Assembly: GCA_964460785.1 (NCBI GenBank)
Contig: CAYWQB010000001.1
Location: 186,001-250,000 of the forward strand
Length of the DNA: 64,000 bases
Reading direction: 5' to 3'
Source: CAYWQB01 sp964460785
Lineage (GTDB): Bacteria; Chlamydiota; Chlamydiia; Chlamydiales; CAYWQB01
The notes beneath the pieces were generated by a model that worked only from the letters and a program-made list of their open reading frames with translations, was not told where the DNA came from and made no database searches. Both the position numbers and the translations under genes were made by a program. This document shows positions 1 through 7,929 of the stretch, piece by piece (positions within the stretch are counted from its first letter, which is position 1; every line of letters starts with the position of its first letter).

Positions 1-1278
1 ACTTTTCCTGTCGATGAGCTTGCAGATATGCTTGACTGTTCGACAGAAGACCTGCAGTCTCCACTTGACACATTTTGCCAAGCAGGACTGATCCAAGTAA
101 AGGGAGAGAAGGTCCAAGTCAATAAGGAGATGCGCAAATACTACGAGTTTCAAATTGACAAGTTTGATGAAGACTTCAAGCCTGGCATGGAATTCTTTCA
201 AGGCATCTTAAATAAAGTGCCTATTCATGTGCTGCCTAATTGGTACTCTGTCCCTCGCACATCAAATAACATCTTCCAATCGATTATTGAGCGCTATCTG
301 CTAACTCCTAAGATTTACCAGCGTTACCTTTTTGACCTAAACTTCGACAATGAAGTGATGAATGGCATCATGGATGATGTTTTTTCATCTCCCAACTTTC
401 GTATTCGCTCTAGAGAGCTAAGGGAAAAGTACCAGCTCACAAGAGAAGAGTTTGAGGAGTACCTTCTGCACCTTGAGTTCAACTTTGTCTGCTGCTTAAG
501 CTATGAGCAAATTGACGGACAGTGGAAAGAGATTGTGACCCCTTTTTATGAGTGGGAAGAATACCTTCGCTTTTTACGAGACCATGACCCTGAATCTCAG
601 CAAGAAGATCTAATCACCTGTTCGCGCCAGTTCGACTTTGTATATGTCCGTGATGTAGAAGCTGTACTTCGGACTCTTTTTGATGAGTCTACACCAGCCA
701 CATTAAAAAATGGCCAAGTGAGTGCAAGCTATACACGAACCTTATCCAACCGGTGCAAAAACTTTCAGCTAGAGCCTCATCTAGCACAAGAGTACTTCTC
801 TAATATGTGCAACACATTGCACACCTTACATCTTATCCAGCTAAAAGATGACCAGATCACCAAAGGCAAACATACGGATGCATGGCTAGAACAGGGTCAT
901 GAAAAAAAAGCGCTCTTTTTCTACAGCAACCCACGTAGCTTAGCTCTTTTCATGGAGCGTTTCCCTGACTACACAGAGCGCCAACTAAGAGAAGTAGAAA
1001 AAAACCTCTCCATCATTAAAGGGAAAGGGTGGGTAAGGTTTGATGCATTTATCGAGCGCTTGATGGCTCCTGTTGGTAAAACAGAGCCGGTTACCTTAAA
1101 AAAACAAGGCCGGCGCTGGCGTTATGTTCGCCCTGAATACACGCAAGAAGACAAAAAGTTCATTCGCTCAGTAATTTTTGACTGGCTTTCTGTACCAGGG
1201 ATGGTGTTGACTGGCACAGACCCGCAGGGAAACGAATGCTTCCGCCTAACCCCTTTTGGCCAAAGTATTTTGTGCTAG
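1..1278 (+). CDS. Unknown protein, 5' end cut by the window edge
   Basis: I do not recognise this protein. The frame is open from base 1 without a stop, so the ATG at 28 is probably internal and the gene begins outside the window; at least 425 residues are visible. The first 45 or so residues alternate short helices and end in a likely beta hairpin (V-K-G-E-K-V-Q-V), which resembles a winged-helix fold, but this is only an impression. The rest is rich in charged and aromatic residues with no membrane segment or signal peptide, so a soluble cytoplasmic protein is likely. Its 3' end overlaps the convergent gene that ends at 1246 by 33 bases. Confidence 0.7.
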   Translation, partial: TFPVDELADMLDCSTEDLQSPLDTFCQAGLIQVKGEKVQVNKEMRKYYEFQIDKFDEDFKPGMEFFQGILNKVPIHVLPNWYSVPRTSNNIFQSIIERYLLTPKIYQRYLFDLNFDNEVMNGIMDDVFSSPNFRIRSRELREKYQLTREEFEEYLLHLEFNFVCCLSYEQIDGQWKEIVTPFYEWEEYLRFLRDHDPESQQEDLITCSRQFDFVYVRDVEAVLRTLFDESTPATLKNGQVSASYTRTLSNRCKNFQLEPHLAQEYFSNMCNTLHTLHLIQLKDDQITKGKHTDAWLEQGHEKKALFFYSNPRSLALFMERFPDYTERQLREVEKNLSIIKGKGWVRFDAFIERLMAPVGKTEPVTLKKQGRRWRYVRPEYTQEDKKFIRSVIFDWLSVPGMVLTGTDPQGNECFRLTPFGQSILC

Positions 1279-2154
1279 GTAGGAGTTCATTCCATTTTTA
1301 ATAGTAGATTCTAAAAGTCCGCTTTTTGAGATCTGACAAAAAATGCGCATAGTCTCAACAGGGGTTTCGGAAAGTTTATCCAATAAAGCCACCGCAGAAG
1401 ACAGACCTGTGGATGTAGAATAATCTACACCATTCTTTTGTAGATAAGGGATCCAAGCATCATCCCTTACCCTGTCTGTATCCTGTATAATTCTTGAAAA
1501 AGCTTCTAAAAACTGAGAGTAATCTAATCCTGCGTCTTGCAAACTAGCAGCGAGAGCTTTCCCAATAGCGCGCCCTTGTTCAGAAGCGCCGCGATCTTCG
1601 CGTTGACCAAGGTGTTTAATAAACGAGATATTTAACAATAGGTTCAAAACTGTATCTCTAGCGAGTCTAGGGTAGATCTCTCCTTCTTGCCCACGGTTCC
1701 TAATTTTGCTAATCATACCTGAAACATGCTCACGAAATAATAGCTGAAGCCAAGCACACACCAGTGCTCTCTTTTTTTGCTCCTTTATACAACCACTTGG
1801 AAGGGGAGAAACCCGTGACTGTGGATAGGAGTCATCAGCAGCAGAAACTTCCCCTTGTGAAGAAGGAGCCTCTACATAGACCGTGGAGGGCTGTGAGGGA
1901 GCAGCAGCAGAAACTTCTTCATACTCTACATGGGCAATGGAGGGCTGTGAAGGGGTTTCTTCCTGCCCGGTATTTGCAGATTCTCCCTCTAACCTTGCTA
2001 GTTGTTGACGAAGGTTTGTAAAGTCGAAAGACCCTTCATCTCCCTGTTGATGGTCCACCCTGCGCCCTCGGAGACTGCCTTGTCCTTGCTCAACTCTTTG
2101 ACCAGCTGTCTGTAGTGTTACGTACTTATTGCTTACTCCTGCTGCAGATGACAT
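1246..2154 (-). CDS. GRRV-family tandem paralogue 1 (candidate effector)
   Basis: This is a 302-residue protein of unknown function, the first of three related tandem genes. The N-terminal third is low in hydrophobic residues and rich in Gln, Ser, Pro and Ala, with an L-R-G-R-R-V motif near residue 30 and imperfect repeats of the type P-S-Q-P-S. The C-terminal half is helical and contains the signature G-K-A-L-A-A-S-L...L-D-Y-S-Q-F-L-E-A-F that is also found in the neighbour. The first 55 codons are nearly identical to those of the next gene, so the duplication is recent or kept uniform by gene conversion. A disordered N-terminus in front of a helical domain, in a lineage-specific tandem family, would suit a type III secreted effector, but nothing seen here proves secretion. 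Confidence 0.75.
   Translation of the reverse strand: MSSAAGVSNKYVTLQTAGQRVEQGQGSLRGRRVDHQQGDEGSFDFTNLRQQLARLEGESANTGQEETPSQPSIAHVEYEEVSAAAPSQPSTVYVEAPSSQGEVSAADDSYPQSRVSPLPSGCIKEQKKRALVCAWLQLLFREHVSGMISKIRNRGQEGEIYPRLARDTVLNLLLNISFIKHLGQREDRGASEQGRAIGKALAASLQDAGLDYSQFLEAFSRIIQDTDRVRDDAWIPYLQKNGVDYSTSTGLSSAVALLDKLSETPVETMRIFCQISKSGLLESTIKNGMNSYLAQNTLAKRG
1989..2154 (-). repeat. Direct repeat copy A (5' ends of paralogues 1 and 2)
   Basis: This 166-base segment aligns without gaps to 2968-3133, at a constant offset of 979 bases. I counted seven mismatches by eye. It covers the first 55 codons of paralogue 1. Similarity drops into imperfect Pro/Ser/Gln repeats beyond it. Confidence 0.85.
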
Positions 2155-2173
2155 AGAAACCTTTATTTCTTAA

Positions 2174-3133
2174 CTAAGAACTTTTTACTGAGTAAGAGCG
2201 CACTGCCTCTGCAATAGCTTCTATGATTTTGTCTGCTAAAGTCCCCCTCAACCTTTCTAAAATACGCGTCGGGCGAAAATAAATATTATGCACAGACTGA
2301 TATACCATAGAAGGAACGGGCCTCTTGGAAGTTACTGTTTCCATGAAAGGAATCAAGATATCATCCATCATACCTTTTTCATCCCGTATCGTGCTTGAAA
2401 AAGCTTCTAAAAACTGAGAGTGATCTAATTCTGCACCTTGCAAACTAGCAACGATTGCTTCCCCGAAAATTCTACATTCTCTATGGGCAACCGCATCCTC
2501 ACGATATTTCATTCTTTCAAATAGATCTATATTGTATGCAACCCTTAGAATGATCCTTTGTGCTAGTTTAGAGTAGACATTTTCTCCCTTCTCTTGCGCC
2601 TTATCAATAATAGCAGATAGTTCCCTAGAGATCTTTGCAGCAGACTTTCGGTCCTCTTCTTGTCTTTGCTTTTCCTTCCACTGACGCGCTAGTTTCATGG
2701 ACTCACTCATGTCTGCATCATCATCCATGTCTACACAATATGAATGCACATACGCAGGCCCAAAGTGGGCTGTGGAGGGCTGTGAGGGAACAGCCACATC
2801 AGCAGCAGAAACTTCCCCTTGCGAAGAAGGAGCCTCTACATAGGCCGTGGAGGGCTGTGAGGGAGCAGCAGCAGCAGAAACTTCTTCATAAAAAGAAGGC
2901 GTCTCTCCATGGGCAATGGATGGCTGTGAAGGGGTTTCTGCATACTCTGTATTTGCAGGTTTTTCCTCTAACCTTGCTAGTTGTTGACGAAGGTTTGTAA
3001 AGTCAAAAGACCCTTCATCTCCCTGTTGATGGTCAACCCTGCGCCCTCGGAGACTGCCTTGTCCTTGCTCAACTCTTTGACCAGCTGTCTGTGGTGCTAC
3101 ATACTTATTGCTTATTTCTGCTGCAGATGACAT
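2174..3133 (-). CDS. GRRV-family tandem paralogue 2 (candidate effector)
   Basis: This paralogue has 319 residues from the ATG at 3133. That start is preferred over the in-frame GTG at 3145 because it aligns with the start of paralogue 1. The order is the same: an N-terminal Q-T-A-G-Q-R-V segment, L-R-G-R-R-V, a longer P-S-Q-P-S repeat region with three or four copies, an acidic stretch (D-M-D-D-D-A-D), then a helical domain with G-E-A-I-V-A-S-L...L-D-H-S-Q-F-L-E-A-F. No signal peptide or transmembrane helix is visible. It is transcribed in the same direction as paralogue 1 with a 19-base gap, so they may be cotranscribed. Function is unknown. Confidence 0.75.
   Translation of the reverse strand: MSSAAEISNKYVAPQTAGQRVEQGQGSLRGRRVDHQQGDEGSFDFTNLRQQLARLEEKPANTEYAETPSQPSIAHGETPSFYEEVSAAAAPSQPSTAYVEAPSSQGEVSAADVAVPSQPSTAHFGPAYVHSYCVDMDDDADMSESMKLARQWKEKQRQEEDRKSAAKISRELSAIIDKAQEKGENVYSKLAQRIILRVAYNIDLFERMKYREDAVAHRECRIFGEAIVASLQGAELDHSQFLEAFSSTIRDEKGMMDDILIPFMETVTSKRPVPSMVYQSVHNIYFRPTRILERLRGTLADKIIEAIAEAVRSYSVKSS
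2968..3133 (-). repeat. Direct repeat copy B (5' ends of paralogues 1 and 2)
   Basis: This is the second copy of the 166-base repeat described at 1989-2154, forming the 5' coding end of paralogue 2. The two copies lie in the same orientation, so homologous recombination between them could delete or fuse the genes. Confidence 0.85.
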
Positions 3134-3275
3134 AGGGATCCCCACTATTTTAGCTTAAGAAATAGTAAAGATAATATGCACTATTGTTAAATAAATAACC
3201 TCTTTTTCCACTACATCCCCCTAAAAAACTCAGCACAGGGTCTACTACCTACTTGAAAGGTCTAAAGGCTGACTT

Positions 3276-3953
3276 TTAATCATGCTCACATACAGTAGTT
3301 ACGTCACAAGCACCTAAAAACTTTTCTTTAACAACTCGTATAATGTTTTCTTTCTGCTCTTCAAACCTATCAAAGCGCCCCTGGTGATGAGGATGCAGCT
3401 TTTCTTCAGGATAACTAGGGCGACTCTCGATCAAATGGTGGTGGTAGTTTTTTTGCTGATATCCCATGATAACTCCCTCAAAAGCTTCTGAAAAACAAAA
3501 TGCATCTAACCGATGCTCCTCTAAACTAGCAGAAATGGCAAGTCCATAAGCTTCATAGCCTTCCCCCTTCCTATCATCAACAACCTGATGAACCAGTGCA
3601 TTAGCTAATACAGGGTAAACATCCTTTTCATCTGCTTGGGCTTTAGTAATAATTGTAGAAAAGTGCATGCAAAGCTCACTTTGAAAGTGGTCTATATCAA
3701 GCATTGCAGGCTGCTCTATGATAAGAGCTGGGGGACGCTCGCCCCTTTCTAACCCTCTTATAGAAGTGGAAAATTCACTTGCTGATTGACTGAATAAAGC
3801 ATCTAGACCCCCAACCTCTTCTTTTTGCTGCAAGGCGACCCTTCGTCCTTGAAGAGGTTGAACCGGTTGTGAAGTAGGGGTTGGCCCCGGCTCCGTCTTG
3901 GCTTTTAGAGGTGATAATCCTGTTGGAGAAGTTACCGACATGCACACATCCAT
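3276..3953 (-). CDS. GRRV-family tandem paralogue 3, divergent
   Basis: This 225-residue protein is the most diverged of the three. It keeps L-Q-G-R-R-V near residue 36, followed by a Gln-rich segment, and in the C-terminal domain G-L-A-I-S-A-S-L...L-D...F-S-E-A-F, matching the signature in the two neighbours. The segment D-E-K-D-V-Y-P-V-L-A also lines up with E-G-E-I-Y-P-R-L-A in paralogue 1. The repeat-rich linker is short here. An alternative start is the ATG at 3941, which would give M-S-V-T-S, closer to the M-S-S-A of the others. Function is unknown; a secreted effector role is an inference from family architecture only. Confidence 0.7.
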   Translation of the reverse strand: MDVCMSVTSPTGLSPLKAKTEPGPTPTSQPVQPLQGRRVALQQKEEVGGLDALFSQSASEFSTSIRGLERGERPPALIIEQPAMLDIDHFQSELCMHFSTIITKAQADEKDVYPVLANALVHQVVDDRKGEGYEAYGLAISASLEEHRLDAFCFSEAFEGVIMGYQQKNYHHHLIESRPSYPEEKLHPHHQGRFDRFEEQKENIIRVVKEKFLGACDVTTVCEHD

Positions 3954-3998
3954 CTTTAATAAATAATAAAGATTATGTGCAAAATAATTAAATTTATA

Positions 3999-4463
3999 TC
4001 AAATACTATCTTTTTTTAATGCTGAGCGCATGCGTCGTTCTGCTTCTCGATCTTTAAGAGCATGACGCTTATCATGCATTTTTTTCCCTCGCCCAACACC
4101 AATACGCAGCTTAGCTTTTCCATGACCTAAATAAATGGCAAGAGCGACGATAGCCATCCCCTTCTCTCGCGTTTGTTCGCGCAAAAACTTCAACTCTCTT
4201 TTGTGCAGCAACAATTTACGATCTCTATACTCTTCATGATTGTGTACATTCCCATAGCTATATGGGGGAATATGACAGCCGACAAGCCATAGTTCACCAC
4301 GAATGAATTTGACATAAGCCTCCTTCAAACTTCCTTGGTGCCCGCGCAATGACTTAATCTCTGTTCCTTTCAAAGCTATTCCTGCTTCAAGAGTTTCAGT
4401 GATCTCATAATCGTGATAAGCCTTGGGGTTACGAACTAAGTCCGTTTTCCCTTTTTTGCTCAT
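3999..4463 (-). CDS. smpB: SsrA-binding protein SmpB
   Basis: SmpB binds tmRNA and delivers it to stalled ribosomes for trans-translation. The frame runs open to 4586, but the start is set at the ATG at 4463 (M-S-K-K-G-K), which is preceded by an AAGGAG-type ribosome-binding site and gives 154 residues, the usual family length. Family motifs seen are the early K-A-Y-H-D-Y-E-I, the core G-I-A-L-K-G-T-E-I-K-S-L-R, and the basic C-terminal tail (K-M-H-D-K-R...A-E-R-R) that interacts with the decoding centre. It is divergent from dnaN-recF; I recall smpB next to dnaN-recF in Chlamydia. Confidence 0.96.
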   Translation of the reverse strand: MSKKGKTDLVRNPKAYHDYEITETLEAGIALKGTEIKSLRGHQGSLKEAYVKFIRGELWLVGCHIPPYSYGNVHNHEEYRDRKLLLHKRELKFLREQTREKGMAIVALAIYLGHGKAKLRIGVGRGKKMHDKRHALKDREAERRMRSALKKDSI

Positions 4464-4542
4464 GTGTCTGCTCCTTCTCCTTAAGCGGGGCCATTGTAAC
4501 ACCCTAAACACAATTAATGCTATGGTCGAAAAGACGAAGTCC

Positions 4543-4572
4543 TTGACAGATAGCAAACCAAGTCCGTATCTT
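4543..4572 (+). promoter_or_regulatory. Predicted sigma-70-type promoter of dnaN-recF
   Basis: TTGACA at 4543-4548 and TATCTT at 4567-4572 are separated by 18 bases, about 34 bases upstream of the dnaN start. The -35 box matches consensus exactly; the -10 box matches moderately. No obvious Shine-Dalgarno sequence precedes dnaN. Confidence 0.45.
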
Positions 4573-4605
4573 GACCCACTAAACACTCAATCCCAGATAT
4601 AGAAT

Positions 4606-5712
4606 ATGAAGTTTGTTGTTGCCAAATCAGAGCTTAGTCAAGTCCTAAGCAAGCTCCAGAACGTTATCTCCTCTAAAGCGACGATTCCGATCTTGTCAAA
4701 CGTTCTCGTTGAAGCTACGCCTAATGAGCTAATTTTCACTGCAACGGATCTAACTGTTGGTATCCGCTGCTTTATGGAAGCAAAAATTATTGAAGAGGGA
4801 GCGACCACCATTCCTCTACGCCGCTTCTTACAGCTCATTCGTGAACTAACTGCTGTCAATGTTGAGATCTCTTCTTCTCAAAAAGATGTAGCAGAGGTAG
4901 TTGCCGACTCTTCTCGCTTTAGCCTGAAGGGGATGGCGAAAAATGAATTCCCAGAGCTTCCCGATCTCACAGGAGCTAGCCAGTTCACTGTTAGCCAAGA
5001 AGATCTACGCGATATGTTCTTCCGCACTGCTTTTGCAATTTCAAGAGAAGATAGCCGCTATATCCTTACTGGCAACCTCATGCGCATGACGGAAGGAAAG
5101 GCAACATTTGTTGGCACAGACGGAAAGCGCTTAGCAAAAACAGAAATGGTCACGACCATCGATGGCGAGTTCTCTGGGGATTATATTGTCCCTCTAAAGT
5201 CTGTCGAAGAAATCTTAAAGCTGCTTGAAGATGACCCTGATAGAGAAGCCACTGTTTATCTAATGCAAGATAAAATCGCGATTGAAGCCAATCAATCCAT
5301 CCTCGTAACCAAACTTCTTGCTGGCGAATACCCCGACTTTGAGCGCGTCATTCCTGCTGAGTCAGAAGTCTCTGTAACCCTTCACCGTGAAGAGTTAATT
5401 ACACTACTAAGACAGATCTCTCTATTCACTGCAGAAAGCAGCCATTCAGTGCGTTTTTCATTCAGCAATGGAGAGCTTGTCCTTACAGCAAATGATGTCA
5501 ATATTGGAGAAGGCCAAGTAAGCATGCCTGTAGATTATGCAGGACCTAAACTTGATATCGCATTCAACCCCAACTACTTTCTCGATATCTTACGCCATAG
5601 CCATGATGAATCTGTGCAGCTTGCTCTAACTGATGCCTACAACCCGGGAGTCATTACAGATTCCTCATCGGCAGTCTTTATCTTGATGCCGATGCGGCTC
5701 AATGAGCAGTAA
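4606..5712 (+). CDS. dnaN: DNA polymerase III beta subunit (sliding clamp)
   Basis: The beta clamp encircles DNA and tethers polymerase III during replication. The 368 residues match the normal length of about 365. The N-terminus is typical (M-K-F-V-V-A-K-S-E-L), and the family segments are present: A-T-I-P-I-L-S-N-V-L near residue 27, the central G-T-D-G-K-R-L-A, and the closing F-I-L-M-P-M-R-L that contributes to the client-peptide pocket. The stop codon overlaps the recF start as TAATG, so the two are translationally coupled. The clamp is not next to a recognisable dnaA here. Confidence 0.98.
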   Translation: MKFVVAKSELSQVLSKLQNVISSKATIPILSNVLVEATPNELIFTATDLTVGIRCFMEAKIIEEGATTIPLRRFLQLIRELTAVNVEISSSQKDVAEVVADSSRFSLKGMAKNEFPELPDLTGASQFTVSQEDLRDMFFRTAFAISREDSRYILTGNLMRMTEGKATFVGTDGKRLAKTEMVTTIDGEFSGDYIVPLKSVEEILKLLEDDPDREATVYLMQDKIAIEANQSILVTKLLAGEYPDFERVIPAESEVSVTLHREELITLLRQISLFTAESSHSVRFSFSNGELVLTANDVNIGEGQVSMPVDYAGPKLDIAFNPNYFLDILRHSHDESVQLALTDAYNPGVITDSSSAVFILMPMRLNEQ

Positions 5713-6770
5713 TGCACCTTCATTCGTTAAGAGTTGCGAGCTTTCGCAACTTTGACAGCTTCACCCTGCACTGCGAGCCTGGCATCAATTGGATCTATGG
5801 CCCAAATGCGATTGGAAAAACCTCCCTACTTGAGGCTATCTACCTCTGCATTGCAGGGAGGTCCTTCCGCTCATCTAAGCCTGCTGAGATGATTCAACAC
5901 ACAAAAGAGGCCTATGCCATAGACTTGCTGTTTTCAAAGCATGAAGTCATGCAGCGCTTACATGTCAAGCAAAGCGCTGCAGAAAGGAAGCTCTCTCTCA
6001 ACAAAACTCCCTACCCTACCTTTGCAGCGCTGCTTGGGACTTTACCTGGTGTAATTTTCACTACAGAAGACCTAAACCTCATCAAGGGTTCTCCTAGCTA
6101 CCGCCGACTTTTTATTGACCTACAGCTGGCTCAATCTGACCCTTTATATGTCTATCACTTAGCACGTTACCAGCGTGCATTAAAGCAGCGCAATGCACTA
6201 CTTAAAGCTCAAAAAGCTCAGTCTTTAGCAATTTGGGACCATGAGATGGCGAAGGCTGCAAGTTACATTATGCAACAGAGACGCATCACGTTATCTAAAC
6301 TTGAAGCGTGTGCTAAAGATATACTTCTTTCCCTTTCGCCTAAAAAAGAAGCTTTATCTATTCGCTACCAAGCCTCTTTTCCTTCTGAAGAGGCCTCTTC
6401 CATTGAAAAACACCTCCACGCTACACGCAAGCGCGACTTAGAAAAACGGACCAGTCAGTCCGGTCCACACCGAGATGAAATCTTGCTCTGTTTAGAAGAA
6501 AAAGATGCGCGTTTTTTTTCTAGTGAGGGGCAAAAGCAAAGCCTTGTTGCTAGCCTAAAATTTGCTGAGTGGCAACGGCTGAAACAGCAGGTGGGAGAGA
6601 GCCCTCTCATGCTCATCGATGATATCGGTTCCTGCTTAGATAGTAAGCGAACAGAGGGCCTTCTTCACTTACTTGAAACGTGTGAGCAATGTTTTCTTTC
6701 CTCTCCCCAACCTTTACAAAGTAAAGCAAGCTGTAGTTATCTTCCTTTGCTTGACCTTATGAAAGATTAA
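5712..6770 (+). CDS. recF: DNA replication and repair protein RecF
   Basis: RecF is an SMC-like ATPase that helps load RecA at gaps with RecO and RecR. It has 352 residues. The Walker A motif G-P-N-A-I-G-K-T lies at residues 30-37, the ABC signature S-S-E-G-Q-K-Q-S in the C-terminal third, and Walker B with D-loop as L-M-L-I-D-D-I-G-S-C-L-D. The N-terminal R-V-A-S-F-R-N-F is characteristic of the family. The start overlaps the dnaN stop (TAATG). The 3' end overlaps the convergent adk gene by 14 bases. Confidence 0.96.
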   Translation: MHLHSLRVASFRNFDSFTLHCEPGINWIYGPNAIGKTSLLEAIYLCIAGRSFRSSKPAEMIQHTKEAYAIDLLFSKHEVMQRLHVKQSAAERKLSLNKTPYPTFAALLGTLPGVIFTTEDLNLIKGSPSYRRLFIDLQLAQSDPLYVYHLARYQRALKQRNALLKAQKAQSLAIWDHEMAKAASYIMQQRRITLSKLEACAKDILLSLSPKKEALSIRYQASFPSEEASSIEKHLHATRKRDLEKRTSQSGPHRDEILLCLEEKDARFFSSEGQKQSLVASLKFAEWQRLKQQVGESPLMLIDDIGSCLDSKRTEGLLHLLETCEQCFLSSPQPLQSKASCSYLPLLDLMKD

Positions 6771-7362
6771 AGGGCAAGTCAGAAGCTGCACCTTTGAGGA
6801 TGTCTCGCAAAACTTCCAAAGGTTTTTGCAGGGCATTAACACGGTAGATCGGTACAGTTTGCAAAGCTTCTAAAACGGGCTCTGTTTTTTCCCGGTAAAC
6901 TTCAAGGCGTCTTTTTAGAACTTCAGGGCTGGCATCATCCCCTCGCCCACTGACCTCTGCACGTTTTTTAATGCGAGTGAAGAGTTCTTGATCATTTTCT
7001 ACATCAAGAGCAATCACTCCTTGTAAAGAGACATGCTGGTTAAGTAGGTCAACTTGTGCGCGTGTTCTTGGCATCCCATCCAATAGGAGCATTTGCCGGC
7101 TTGGATCAAACTCTCCTTTTTCTGCACACTGTTGCAAGTATGCAAAAAAGATTTTCATGATCGCATCATCAGGCAAGTAGTCGCCCGCTTCGATAATCTT
7201 GCGAAACTTTCGCATTTCTTCTGTGTTATCTGGCATTTGCCGCAGCATTTCTCCTGTAGAAAGGTGAAAAAATGAAGCAACTTGCTGCAAAAGTGCACTT
7301 TGCGTCCCTTTGCCTGAGCCAGGAGGACCAAATATGACGAAGGCTGATACTTTTTCCATCAA
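6757..7362 (-). CDS. adk: Adenylate kinase, short-LID form
   Basis: The enzyme interconverts ATP + AMP and 2 ADP. It has 201 residues. The P-loop G-P-P-G-S-G-K-G-T-Q spans residues 12-21, followed by the AMP-site segment L-S-T-G-E-M-L-R and the conserved L-L-D-G-M-P-R-T. The LID region reads R-A-E-V-S-G-R-G-D-D and passes straight into R-R-L-E-V-Y, so the long LID insertion and any Cys4 zinc site are absent, as in cytosolic AK1-type enzymes. A UMP/CMP kinase of the same fold cannot be fully excluded, but the P-R-T after the DG motif favours adenylate kinase. Start could be either of two adjacent ATG codons (7362 or 7359). Confidence 0.88.
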   Translation of the reverse strand: MMEKVSAFVIFGPPGSGKGTQSALLQQVASFFHLSTGEMLRQMPDNTEEMRKFRKIIEAGDYLPDDAIMKIFFAYLQQCAEKGEFDPSRQMLLLDGMPRTRAQVDLLNQHVSLQGVIALDVENDQELFTRIKKRAEVSGRGDDASPEVLKRRLEVYREKTEPVLEALQTVPIYRVNALQKPLEVLRDILKGAASDLPFNLS

Positions 7363-7455
7363 AAACCCTATCGTTTTGAGAACAAAGCAGTAAAGCTAGC
7401 AAACCCACCTCTTTAAGCGCAATCCTCTTTCATTTCATGATTTTTCATCTTTTCC

Positions 7456-7484
7456 TTTCAAAAAAAATAGCCTCTTTCTATACT
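7456..7484 (+). promoter_or_regulatory. Predicted promoter of tRNA-Pro
   Basis: A TATACT -10 box at 7479-7484 lies 15 bases before the tRNA 5' end. A weak -35 candidate, TTTCAA at 7456-7461, sits 17 bases upstream of it. Confidence 0.4.
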
Positions 7485-7499
7485 CCTGCCCCTGAATGA

Positions 7500-7574
7500 C
7501 GGAGTATAGCGCAGTTTGGCTAGCGCGGCTGCTTTGGGAGCAGTAGGTCGGGGGTTCAAATCCCTCTACTCCGA
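7500..7574 (+). tRNA. tRNA-Pro (anticodon TGG)
   Basis: A complete cloverleaf can be drawn. The acceptor stem CGGAGTA pairs with TACTCCG (7500-7506 with 7567-7573), with discriminator A at 7574. The D stem is GCGC/GCGC, the anticodon stem GCTGC/GCAGT encloses the loop TTTGGGA with anticodon TGG at 7535-7537 and G at position 37, and the T arm carries GGTTCAAATCC. No CCA is encoded. The TGG anticodon reads CCA and, by wobble, CCG proline codons. Confidence 0.96.
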
Positions 7575-7578
7575 AAGT

Positions 7579-7622
7579 AGCCCAAGAAGATTCATAGTTA
7601 TGAGTAATCTTGGGCTTTTTTT
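7579..7622 (+). terminator. Intrinsic terminator after tRNA-Pro
   Basis: AGCCCAAG at 7579-7586 pairs with CTTGGGCT at 7609-7616, with further pairing (AGATT/AATCT) inside, and is followed by an uninterrupted run of T to 7622. It lies 4 bases beyond the tRNA, as expected for termination of a single tRNA transcript. Confidence 0.85.
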
Positions 7623-7647
7623 ATCTATTCCGACCCGAGAGAAAACG

Positions 7648-7917
7648 ATGGCTAAGCTAATTTTTGCTGCTACACAGGATGAAACGGAACTTGAAGACGG
7701 CGCTCGCATTGCTGAAACTTGTGAAGATGCTGGCGTTCCTTTTGCTTGTACAGAGGGCGTCTGTGGTACCTGTGTGATCGAAGTAACACAAGGAATGGAA
7801 AACCTATCTAAGCCAACACAAGAAGAGATAGACTTTCTTGGAGAAGAAAGCCTTTCTTCTGAGCGACTTGCTTGTCAATGCCAGCTTCTTTCAGGAGAAG
7901 TCACTGTCGATTTCTAA
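7648..7917 (+). CDS. [2Fe-2S] ferredoxin
   Basis: This small electron carrier has 89 residues from the ATG at 7648. A longer open frame reaches back to 7516, but it would run through the tRNA and its terminator, so the internal ATG is chosen. The plant/adrenodoxin-type cluster ligands are visible as Cys34, Cys39, Cys42 (C-T-E-G-V-C-G-T-C) and Cys76 (L-A-C-Q-C). It is followed 12 bases later by a protein with an IscA domain, so the pair probably serves iron-sulfur cluster assembly, although a general redox role is also possible. No signal peptide is seen; it should be cytoplasmic. Confidence 0.93.
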   Translation: MAKLIFAATQDETELEDGARIAETCEDAGVPFACTEGVCGTCVIEVTQGMENLSKPTQEEIDFLGEESLSSERLACQCQLLSGEVTVDF

Positions 7918-7929
7918 GGGGGCAAACCA

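Noticed and set aside
1764..2021. Plus-strand open frame opposite paralogue 1
   Set aside because: It is the antisense of the Pro/Ser/Gln repeat region; a similar antisense frame at 2635-3000 arises for the same reason.
4464..4586. N-terminal extension of the SmpB frame
   Set aside because: The extra 41 codons are unlike SmpB, while the ATG at 4463 has a strong ribosome-binding site and gives the family length.
7516..7647. N-terminal extension of the ferredoxin frame
   Set aside because: It would translate the tRNA-Pro gene and its terminator; the ferredoxin begins naturally at 7648.
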